A DNA stretch of 64,000 nucleotides from NCBI GenBank assembly GCA_035048495.1, contig CM068546.1:31948674-32012673 (forward strand), given 5' to 3'. The stretch comes from Euptelea pleiosperma. Taxonomy: Eukaryota; Streptophyta; Magnoliopsida; Ranunculales; Eupteleaceae. A program made the position numbers and the translations under genes. Below are positions 23,701 through 35,700 of the stretch, piece after piece. The number at the start of each line of letters is the position of its first letter. Position 1 is the stretch's first letter. The notes under the pieces are model-generated. The model saw nothing but the letters and a program-made list of their open reading frames with translations, was not told the DNA's origin and did not search any database.

Positions 23701-26700
23701 ATGTTTCGGAATGTTTCATAATGTTTCGTAATATTTCGGAATGTTTCGGAAATTTCGTTTTTTCAATGTTTCGTGAATGTTTGGTTTCGTTTCGGAGTTT
23801 GTCTCGGTTTTTCACTTGACCGAGACATTCCTTCAAAACGAAATTTTAAACCTTACCCACAACCTCTTCTTCTTCTTCTCTACTTTCACCTTCTCCCGCC
23901 TCCATTAATATTTCTCTTATTCTCTCTAATCTTTTCTATACTGATCACAACCTAAATTACAACACCATGGTGTGGCGAAGAGTCGCTCAAAGCATCATTT
24001 CCTACTTTGTACAATCTCTCTGATCGTAAAGAGGCCTTAGTTGTAGAGTGCGTTGATATTTGTAATGGCATGGCTGCTTGGAACTTTGGCTTCCGTATAG
24101 ATGTCTATGACTGGGAATTAGAAGTTCTTGCTTCTTTTCTTCATCGAGTGGGTGATAACCCGACTATTTCCTTGGAGGAGGACAAAAGAGTCTGGAAATG
24201 GGATCCTAGGGGCACTTTTTCTGTTAGATCCTTCTATGGGCATTGTGCTCAACAAGGAGATGAATTTTCTCCTGGACCTCGGATATGGAAAGCCCCCATC
24301 CTGTCTAAAGTGAAGTTCTTTATCTGGACTGCCAGCCTTAATAAAATACTGACGGTTGATAACCTTGTCAAGAAAGGTATGATGTTGCCCAATAGATGTG
24401 GTGTAAGGCAGCAGTGGAAACCGTGGACCATGTGTTGATTGATTGCAATTTCACCTATGAGGTGTGGTAGATATTTTTATCCCTCTTCGGTGTTAGATTT
24501 GTGGTTCTAGAACATGTGGGAGAGATGGTTCTTGGTACTTCGATGGTCATATATACCGATAAAGGGCGTCTCCTTTGGCATATCCTTCCTTTTGCAGTGA
24601 TGTGGGCAATTTGGAAGGAAAGAAATGCTAGGCTTTTTGAATGGAAGGAAGCCTCAATTCCAGACATGGTCTCGAAAGTTAAAGCTCTATTATTTCTTTG
24701 GTCTTCTGTATCCCTCGAGTTTGTTGGTTTTTTTTTCGAATCCTTTGTATTTAGATGGAATGATCTTTTAGGGGATTCCTCTCACATTGTATAGAGAGGG
24801 GATCTGCCTTCTTTTGTTTCTTTTGGGATTCGTCCCTTTTTAATGATACTTACTAATTATAAAAAAAAAAATGTAACTTAAATATAATAAGGGCGTTTGG
24901 CAACACAAAAATAAGTAACTTATTGACTTTTATAAGCCAAAAAGTTAAAAAGTTAGTTTGGATGTGTTTCATATTTTAACTTTTGAAAAGTTAAAAACTA
25001 ACTTAAAATTGAAGCTAAATTTTTTAGCTTTTAACTTCTAAGAGAAATTACTTCTCAAAAATTAGAAGGGCTCCGACGCTTTTAATTTCTATGACTTTTT
25101 TGGAGGTAAAAAATCAACTAGGAACTTCTACTACAAGTAGAAGTGCTTTTACTTCTCATTCCCAAACGCCCCCTAAGTAACTTAAATATAATAAGTAAAT
25201 ACTAACAAACTGTAACTTATGTAACTTAAATATAGTAAGTAACTTAAATGTAACTTAAATATAATAAGTAACTTATGTAACTTAAATACTAGGGATGTAA
25301 ATACTAAAAAACAAATAAGTAGATACTATATATATTGTAGACTTGTAGTTGAGGGCCTTGAGGTTGAGGCTTGACTCTTGAGCACTTGAGTGGAGCCTTC
25401 TTTGAGAGTTGAGAGAGTATTTAGAGGATAGACTTGTAGAGAGAGTAGAGAGAAGAGAAAATGTAATTGCCTAGAGGGTAAAAGTAAGAAAATGGGAGGG
25501 AGGGATTTTTATAGTTGCTAAGGGGGTAAAATGACCCTATTTACCCCTAAAGTTACTGTTTTATGGCTATTGGTTGGGGGGGGGGGGGGGGGGGGGGTGG
25601 TGGTGGTGTAAATAAGGTCATTTTACCCCACCACCCCATGTAAAAAATATAGTTGTTGGGGGGAGGGGTAAAATAGTCATTTAAACCCCCCAACGACTAA
25701 AAATTTAAAGTGTGTGTGTGTTGTGGGGGGGGGGGGGGGGGGGGGGGGGGGTTAGTTGTGTGGGTGCGCGGGCTGGGCGGTGGGCTCAAATCCCAAGCCC
25801 AAGCCCGGCCTCGGAGGCTTACCAGGATGGGCCGGGCCGCGGGCCAAATTTACACCCCTACTAAGACATCATATGAAGAAGGCCTCGTCTTCAGGAATGG
25901 TGACCATCTTCTTTGAGGGACAACATTGGAACTAATGTGTCATTAGTCACATGCTGAGGTGGAGGAACATCCATTGACGAAGAGTTACTAGCGGTGAGAT
26001 AGCTTGAGTAGGACTAGGACCTGAGCTTGTTAAACTTAGGTAGATGACCCATTAAGTCCCAACATGGTTCTCTGGTATGTCGATACCGACCATATTGTGT
26101 GCAGTTCAACTTGTCCTTTTCATCCAGACTAATCTTACCGCAAACCTCCTTTTCACTCTCCTGTGAGTATAGTTGTAAGGGCAAGGGCTGACCTCTCAGG
26201 AGTGGGAGTAGAGCTGTCATGCTGATGTATCGCATTACGCTTGCTGTCTTCACTTTGTAACAGAGCATACCCTTGAGTTAGAGAGGGAAGTTCGTCTTTA
26301 CTAAGAATCTGAACTTTGACCAGTTCAAATTTTGAGTCGAGACCAACTAAGAACTCAAATATGCGAGTCCCTTCCACTTTCTTCCTACAGGTCACTGCAT
26401 CTTCCCTACATATGGGCTCAAAAGACTCATAGATATCTAATTCTTCCAACATACTTCGAAGCGAAGCGAAGTACCTAACCAAGGTCTTCTCCCCCTGACA
26501 ATGGTGGGAGATGTCTTGATTAAGCTGATTCACCCGAGCAAATTCTTCAATTGTAAATACATATGTGTAGTAGCATCCCATATCTCATTAGCTGACTTAA
26601 GAAATAGAAACCCTCGGCTAATTTTTGGTCACATAGAATAGAAGAGCCACGACATTACACTTATAAATTCAGCTTCCCACTTGTCATATGTAGGACTTTG

Positions 26701-29700
26701 TACATCTGGCTCACTTACGCTTCCATTTATGTAGCCAAGTTTGTCCCTTCCTCTAATAAACATTCTTGCTGATTGTAACCATTCTAGGTAAATCGAACCA
26801 TTCAACTTTACAGTTGTAATTTGTAGATTGGGATTGTCCGTTGAGCTAGTCATAAAAGAAGAACCTCCTTGGGTCATAAAGCTATTCCTAGTTTCATTTA
26901 CGCGGCTGCCTGTGGAAATCTTAATCGCTTTAGATGAGTATATTTATACCATCCTCAAATAACTATCACCTTGTCTAGTTTATACATGCCAAACACACTA
27001 CAGGATCCACACATATATTACACAATCATAAAAAAAGAGGCTCCATAGCCTCTATATCTACTGGTTCACACAAACCAGTAACAAAACACACTTTGTTCTA
27101 CTTGTAAAAAAAAACACACACATACTTTGTTCTGATTTTCACAAATCAAAGAACTCAAAAACAGGCTTGGGTGGTAACATTGGAGGAGAGAACACATCAC
27201 AGACTCCTCAAAACACATCCGAACTCCGCGAAACCTTATTCAGCTTGATCTGTGGTACCCATCTGTATGACTGCTAACATTAGCACTATTGTTCTTCTGA
27301 AATTTCTGGATTGCTACCCTGGTTGCTCCGGTTTAATTTTCAGAATCTAGGGTTTTTTCTTTCCATTGTTCACGTGATACAGAATCTAGAAAAATCCACA
27401 TGGTTTTGTTCAGGCTCTGATACCAAGATGAAATATAAACTCTAATTTATGTTGGAGTTTATGTAATATACCCACGTGGGTGTCTCAAGTGGGCTGCGTC
27501 CCACTTCCCACGTGGGGCCTTTTTTGGGTTTTCACTATTCACGTGAATAGTGTCGCGTGAATTGTGTCACGTGAATAATGTTATCTTTTGTAGGGTTTCT
27601 CCCCATCATATATATATATATATATCATCGATTGGTTGGCAGGCTGATCTACTTGGCACACACCCGTTCGGATATTGCTTACGCTGTTAGCGTTATCAGT
27701 CAGTTTATGCATGCACCACGGTCATCACATCTTGAGGTAGTTCACCGAGTTCTTCGGTACCTCAAGGGCTCTCCAGGTCGTGGAATACTGTTCGGGTGAC
27801 ATGGACACTTTAGAGTGGAAGCATATACTGACGTAGATTGGGCAGGTTCAGTTACTGATCGTCGGTCTACGTCAGGATATTGTACCCTTGTTGGAGGAAA
27901 TCTTGTCTCTTGGCGAAGCAAGAAGCAGCCAGTTGTATATTGATCCAGTGCAGAGGCAGAATTTCGCTCTGTGGCACCTGGTGTGTGCGAACTCCTTTGG
28001 TCGAGGACCATGCTTGAGGAACTGGGACTCTAGGTGACAGAGCCGATGAGCCTCTACTGTGACAAAAAAAGTTGCCATCAGCATTGCTCACAACCCAGTC
28101 CAGCATGATAGGACCAAGCATATTGAAGTTGATCGTCATTTCATCAAAGAGAAACTTCAGCATGGATTGATTTGTACTCCGTATGTGAGAACACAGGAGC
28201 AGGTTGCCGACATACTCAGAAAGGGGGTGAACAAGTCTACTCTTCATACCTTGACTGGCAAGCTGGGCATGATGGATATCTTCGCACCAGCTCATGCCCA
28301 GCTTGAGGGGGAGTGTTGGAGTTTATGTAATACACCCACGTGGGTGTCTCAAGTGGGCTGCGTCCCACTTCCCCCGTGAGGCCTTTTTTGGGTTTTCACT
28401 ATTCACCTGAATAGTGTTATCTTTTGTAGGGTTTCTTCCCACAACTTCTCTCTCTAACCCTAATCTCCTTCTCCACCTTCCGCCTCCATTACACTTTTTC
28501 CCTCTTCTATCTACAACCTTCATCTACTGGTTACAACCTTATTTACAACAATTTATTCTTAGGGTTAGGGTTTGCCAATGAGGAAAGAAAGGAAGAAAGA
28601 AAGAAGAGAGAAGAATTTTTTTTAGAAAGAGTGGGAGACGTTAAAGTGGCCGAGCTCCCCTCTATCTATTTATACTTTATGATAAAATAAAAAATGACAA
28701 AATTGGCTCTACATAAACTTAACAATTACAAGTATGCCTTTTTCAACATTGCTATGATGGGCCCCTCCTAGGAGGTCAACATGCCAAAAATTTACAATTA
28801 TTGCATTACATGAAATTAGTTGACCCTGCTGCTACTTAAACTGAGCAATTACAAGTATGCCTTTTTCAACATCTCTATGATGGACCCCACCTAGGAGGTC
28901 AACATGCCAAGAAATTGCAATGATGGCATTACATGACATCAGTTGACTAAAAACAAAAAGGTAACAAAAAAGACGAATTTTAAAGAACTTACCTGGTTGT
29001 TATATGTAGTGGTCAATTCATCATGGAACCAGGGCATATATTATGTGCCTGCTCTGCTATGTAGGATTTCAAAGTTCTGGTTTTCTGATCTTCTTAGAAG
29101 AGTAAATTCATCTAGTCAGGTTTTCTGATGTTCTTTCCAGCAAGTGGTTCATCTATTCAGATTGCATTATATAATAATTAAGTCATCATGGAAATGGGGT
29201 GCTTAGTTATGTGCCTGATCTGCTACATAGGTTTTTAATGTTCTGATTTTCTGATCTTCTCTAGTCCTGCAAGAGTCAATTCATCTACACAGGAATGGGA
29301 TCATATGCTTGAATTTTCTGTCTTCTTCCTTCTACCAAGTGGCTTAAACTTCTGGTTGTACTTTTGCTTCATGTAATGACGGGCCTGTAAATTTACCCTT
29401 GTGTTTAAAATTGCAGAGAAAGAAGAGACCAAGGTACTGATTGTAGCTACAATAGCATGGGGGCTGTGCAAAAGCTCTCGCGCTATTACTCTTGCGCTGC
29501 TATTTCTTCTTGCCATGAAATCGGGATTTATCCATTTTGTATATAGTACGTTGAAGCAAACCTTCATTTTTTCTACTTTGTTATTTTCACATCACTAATT
29601 TCACTCTTAACCATAACTGTTTATCTGTTTTGGTGGCATTTATTGTACCACACAAACTTTTTTTGCTAAGTGATTTTCTTACGATTGTCGTATTTGCTTT

Positions 29701-32700
29701 TGGATTTTATATTATATTAGCTTTTCCATATACAGAATTCTTTGATGACATTGACATGTGACAGTATTCTACAGCAATTTACTGATTTATGCCAAATTCT
29801 GCTTCATGTTCCAGTGGTTTTCTTTTTATTATTTCTATTGAGCCACACTGTGAGCCGAAAGATACGCCAATCCCTGATTCTTCTGTGTGAGGCACATTTT
29901 GCTTTGTTGTACATCCTTCAGCTTAATCTAGTCTCCAAGGCTTTGGAGCAAAAAGGGTCTTTACCCATGGAAATTCTGTCACAGTTAGGTACGCATTTGT
30001 ATTCTGTTGGTTTCACTTCAAGTCATCCTTCTCTGGAAAGGATATGATTGTGTGTTTTACTTTTTAATTTTGTTTCCTTCTGGAAATTTAATGAACTTAA
30101 GTTACTAAATCTGCTTAAGGTATCTGGTCTGTTTTTGTTTAGTGTGTTGATGCTGTGCTTATAACTCGTGAATTGATGCAGGTTTCCTGGACAATGCTAG
30201 TTCCTGGGATTTCTTGCAGATAGCAGTGCTTTTGTGCTTCTGTGCAGTTCATAACCATGGGTTTGAAATGCTCTTCTCGTTCTCGGCAATCGTGCAGCAC
30301 ACCCCTTGTCCTCCAGTTGGTTTTAGCATTTTGAAAGCTGGTTTGAACAAATCAGTTCTACTATCAGTCTATGCCTCCCCAACAGCCAGACAGAGCCAAT
30401 CCAATAATTCTTCACATGGTATTTCTGCATTCAAGTTTTAATGCATCTTGTGATGACCATTCAATCTTCTTTGTTTTTTCTTTTTTTTGGGAATAAGTAC
30501 AAAAACTGGACAAAACTGTCTCTCCCGATTTCACAGATAAATAAAATGGTTAAATCTTTAATTTAAGTACTACAGATAAATAGAATGTAACATGTGGCAC
30601 TCATACAGGGGTCAGGTTCCACCACACAATGGGTCCAGCTAGAATTTTGTGAGTAGTCTAGTTGGATAACTATAACCATCTAATACAGTGTATCCTTTTG
30701 GGTGGTTCGAATTTGGTGAGAAGTCCAGAGAAAAGCTTTTTTGATCGAGATTGCTATCATCTGGTCAAGTTGATTTTTTCACTCAGGAGATATCCCACTG
30801 AATGGTGGGTCCCGATCCTTTGCATATGAACTATGTCTTGACATTCCATCTATAGATGGTATAGTATTAAAATTAGCCGATTTTAGGCTAATTTGTCGAT
30901 TTATGACCTGAAGCAGTAAAGTTACAAGTTATATTTTGGTGGATTTTACTGTTCAGGATTGAAACTTTAAAACATATGAAAAATATTTTTCTAACAACTT
31001 CTATCTCTATTTTTCCACATCTCCTTACTTTTGGGAGGTTCCGAAACCGTCCACTCCAATAAGGGATTTCAAGTTAAAAGCAACTTGTAGGGTTTGGAAT
31101 CAAGATCAAATGCTTCTCAGGTTGCGTTTTGAAGTTATTCTTAGGGGAAAACCACTTTTCATTGTAACTTCATGTTTCTTTCGTACATTAAGCTACGGAT
31201 TTTTATTACACTTCTCCATGTCAAATTAAACTTTCTTTAATTAATTCCAAATTTTAACTGAGCAAAGTTTTGTGTGAAGTGGAAGTTTAGTACCCATATA
31301 GATGGTAATCTTGTGCTTGTAAGACTTCAAGTGTACATATATCGTAACATCATTAACATGATTAGAGACCAAATTTAGTTGCATTAGCGATCAACTCATC
31401 TTCGTGATTTTTTTTTTCAGAAAGAAGGATAGCGACATATCTTACTGCAATTGGGCAGAGGTTTCTATCTGTGTACCGCTCATGTGGAACCTACATTGCA
31501 TTCATTACTATTCTTGTCACAGTGTACCTGGTGACTCCTAACTATATATCATTTGGTTACCTTTTTTTCCTTCTACTCTGGATCATTGGACGACAACTCG
31601 CGGAAAAGACAAAAAGACGTCTATGGTTTCCTTTGAAGGTGTATGCAATTATAGTGTTTATCTTCATCTATAGCTTGAGCATATTCTCCAGCTTTCAGAC
31701 ATGGTTGTCTAGGATGATAAATCTTTATCCTGATTTGGGCTATGATCCAGAAGCGTCGTTGTTGAAAAATGTTTGGGAGTCTTTAGCTGTTTTGATCGTG
31801 ATGCAACTTTATAGCTATGAAAGGAGACAAAGCAGGTATGACGGATCAGATAATCCATTGGAAATCGGAGTGCTTGGGTTTGTGGGACGGTTTCTGATTT
31901 GGCACAGCGAGAAGATTTTATCTGTTGCTGTATTCTACGCGTCTTTGTCTCCAATCAGTGCATTTGGGATTTTGTATCTTCTGGGCTTGGTCATCTGTTC
32001 AACTTTACCCAAAGCTTCTCGGGTACCATCCAAATTGTTCTTAGTTTATACAGGACTTCTGGTTACAGCTGAGTATCTATATCAGATGTGGGGTAAACAG
32101 GCTGAGATGTTTCCAGGTCAAAAGCACGCTGCTTTGTCCCTTTTTCTGGGTTTTCAGTCATTTAATCCTGGGTTTTGGGGTCTAGAATCGGGCTTGAGGG
32201 GAAAAGTTTTGGTGATAGTTGCATGTACCCTTCAATACAATGGCTTTCATTGGTTGGAAAATATGCCCAGTGCTGTTGTAAATACAGGAAAATGGGAAGA
32301 CCCTTGCCAGTTGTTCGTCTCGACAGAAGACAACCACCCATCTGGTATTTCCATTTGTACTGAGGAAAGTAAACCATCAACAGATTCTAATTTACTATCT
32401 GCAAAACGGAAGGGTGTTACAAGCAACTCCTGGCCATCTTTTGGCCCTGGTACATCTCAAGGACCGAATCCCGTGTCCTCGGAGAGTAGTAGTACCAGAA
32501 GATATTCTTTTGGGTATATTTGGGGAAGTTCCAAAGAGAGTCATAAATGGAATAAGAAGCGGATTCTTGCTTTGAGAAAGGAGAGGTTTGAAATGCAGAA
32601 GACTACCCTAAAAATATATTTGAAGTTTTGGATGGAGAATGTGTTCAATCTCTTCGGCCTTGAAATTAACATGATTGCTTTGCTTCTTGCCAGCTTTGCT

Positions 32701-35700
32701 CTATTGAATGTCATCTCTATCCTTTACATTGCATGCCTTGCTGCTTGTATTCTTTTGGATCAGCGTGTTATACGAAAATTGTGGCCCATATTTGTCTTCT
32801 CATTTGCTTCTATTCTTACCCTTGAGTACGTTGCTATATGGAAGAATCTTCCGGCTTGGAATCAACATGTCCTCGGCGAGACAAAAGTGCATTGCCACGA
32901 CTGTTGGAGAACCTCGAATCTTTATTTCAACTATTGCAAAAACTGTTGGCTGGGTAATTCTCTGTGAACCCATATAAGAACTGGAGCTTTATGTGCAGTG
33001 TGTACTTCTCTCTTGTCCAGTTGATTCAGAACTTGGCAGAGTCAACTTGATTTTGTCCTGAATTGAGCATGAGTTGTTGAAAGTCTGGGCTGGCTTGCCA
33101 GTATTATTTGATCAAAAACTCAGTAAGTCAGGCATTGACTTCGGTGAATATTTTATCGACTTGCCAAGTAAAAATATCCTTGAAGTCTATGATCCACTTG
33201 ATGAGTTTTTGAAGAAATTTGACTAGTTTCTAAAAAGCTTCACTACTATTTAGTTGTAGACTTGTAGTTATTACTAAATTGATTTGAGGGCCTCTAGGAA
33301 AGTTTCTAGTTGCTTCAGAATCTTGTACATTAGTATAGGGTTAATGTGCTAGTTATCATTTTCATTAGGATCAGAAGACCTAATTCTGGATCTACTTTCT
33401 AACTTAAGCTGTCCTGCTACATTTCTGTAGGAATTAAAATTGATGATCCCCGGATGCTTGTCAGCTATTACATGGTTTTCATGCTTTCATGCTTCAAACT
33501 CCGTGCGGATCACTTGGCCAGTTTCTCTGGATCTCACACGTACCGTCAAATGATGTCTCAGCATAAGAATGCATTAGTATGGAGAGATCTCTCGTTTGAA
33601 ACTAAAAGCCTGTGGACAGTTCTTGACTACCTGAGGCTTTACTGTTACTGTCATTTATTGGATATTGTGCTTGCTTTAATTCTAATTACTGGAACACTCG
33701 AGTATGACATTTTGCACCTTGGCTATCTTGGTTTTGCTCTGGTTTTCTTCCGAATGAGGCTTGAAATTCTGAAGAAGAAGAACAAAATCTTCAAGTTTTT
33801 GCGCATGTACAATTTTGCTCTTATTGTTCTTTCTCTTGCCTATCAATCTCCCTTTCTAGGGAATGACAGTGCGGGGAAGTTTGAAAAGAAAATTAATGTA
33901 TACGAGATTATCGGATTTTATAAATATGACTATGGGTTTCGGATTACGTCGAGATCTGCTCTGGTTGAGATTATCATATTTATGCTAGTGTCGCTTCAAT
34001 CATACATGTTTTCCTCTCAGGAATTTGATTACGTGTCTAGATATCTTGAGGCAGAGCAAATTGGTGCTATAGTGCGTGAACAAGAGAAGAAAGCTGCATG
34101 GAAGACTGCACAATTGCAGCACATTCGTAAATCGGAAGAGCAGAAACGCCAGCGTAACTTGCAAGTGGAGAAGATGAAATCCGAGATGCTCAACCTACAA
34201 ATCCAGCTTCACAGCATGAACTCCACTGCAAACTGTGGGAACACTTCTCCTGAAATTGAGGGCCTCAGACGGAGAAAAAATTCTTCTGTAAACTCGAATA
34301 GAGGTTCTAAGACCCCAGATAAAGAGGAAAGTGGTCTCAGCAAGCAGGACCTGAATAACAGTACAGAATCTCTCTTTCCTTTCGAAATGCATGGTTCTCC
34401 TACTAGTATAAAAACTGGAAGTCCCTCCACAGTGGAGTCCGACAGGCATTCAGTGGATTCTCCTCTTTGTGAGATCACTGAATTTGAAGAGAAAACTGCT
34501 AATATTGCAGTTTCAGATTCAGACAGAAAAGACAAGGAAAAGGGACAAGCAAAGGAAAACCCATTAGTTTCTGCGGTGCAGCTGATAGGTGATGGTGTAT
34601 CTCAAGTACAATCTCTTGGAAATCAAGCAGTTTCAAACCTTGTGAGCTTCTTGAACATGGCCCATGAAGAATCAGATACAAACGAGCATTCCTACCTAGA
34701 GGATAGTGTGTATGACGAGATAGAGAGCCAGAACATTAGAAATGAGCTTTTGGACCGAACGTCTTCTCTGCAATCTGGTAGCGAAAGGACCACATCTGAA
34801 GCTGCGAACCTGCAGATTGGAAGGATCATTCGTTACATATGGGCCCAGATGCAATACAATAATGATGTCGTGTGTTACTGTTGCTTTATTCTTGTCTTCC
34901 TCTGGAACTTCAGTTTGCTTTCTATGGTCTATCTCGCGGCTCTCTTCTTGTATGCTCTCTGTGTAAATACTGGCCCGAGTTACATGTTCTGGGTTATTAT
35001 GCTTATTTACACAGAGGTGTATATTTTGCTCCAGTATCTGTATCAAATTATCATCCAACACTGTGGGTTCAACTTCCATTGGAGCTTACTGCAAGGATTT
35101 GGGTTTCCTGCTCATAGAATCACGTCATCTTTTGTTATCAGCACATTGCCTCTCTTTTTGGTGTATTTATTTACCCTCCTGCAGAGCTCTATAACTGCCA
35201 AAGATGGTGAATGGGTATCCGTTACGGAATTCAAAATTTTTAAGAGGAGATTTCTTCATCAGGAAGAGGTTCTCATGAGTTTTAGTTGGAGGGTAAGGGT
35301 ACAGCGACTGCTTTTACTGGTAACAAATGTCATGAAATTGATAATTAGGAGCTTTTGTAGGTACTGGAAATCAATGACACAGGGAGCAGAATCTCCTCCT
35401 TACTTTGTACAGATCTCGATGGAAGTTAACTTGTGGCCAGAGGATGGGATTCAGCCAGAGAGAATCGAGTCAGGAATAAACAAGTTACTTAAGACCATTC
35501 ACGACGAGAGATGCAAGGAAAAGAACCCTACTTGTCAATCTGCTAGTCGGGTTCGCGTACAGAGCATCGAAACAAGTCAAGAAAACCCAAATGTAGCCCT
35601 GGCTGTTTTTGAGGTCGAATATGCTTCCCCTATGATGGAGTTCTCTCGAACAGAATGGTATATGTCATTAAAACCGGCAACCGATGTGGCAAAAGAGATT

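Larger units (their letters stand above)
27429..28960 (-). repeat. 5' LTR of family G copia, split by a family A element
   Basis: The LTR begins at 27429, is interrupted by 27450-28550, and resumes at 28551. It includes two related ~125-bp segments (28715-28828 and 28843-28950) sharing ACAAGTATGCCTTTTTCAAC. The outer edge is approximate. Confidence 0.6.

Noticed and set aside
24007..24438. 143-residue ORF as a host gene
   Set aside because: It has the zinc-binding-domain text of plant LINEs, with a frameshift and poly(A) end downstream.
25710..25916. Glycine-rich small protein across the G tract
   Set aside because: It is a translation of a G homopolymer inside a probable hAT element; its length depends on a run that is hard to sequence.
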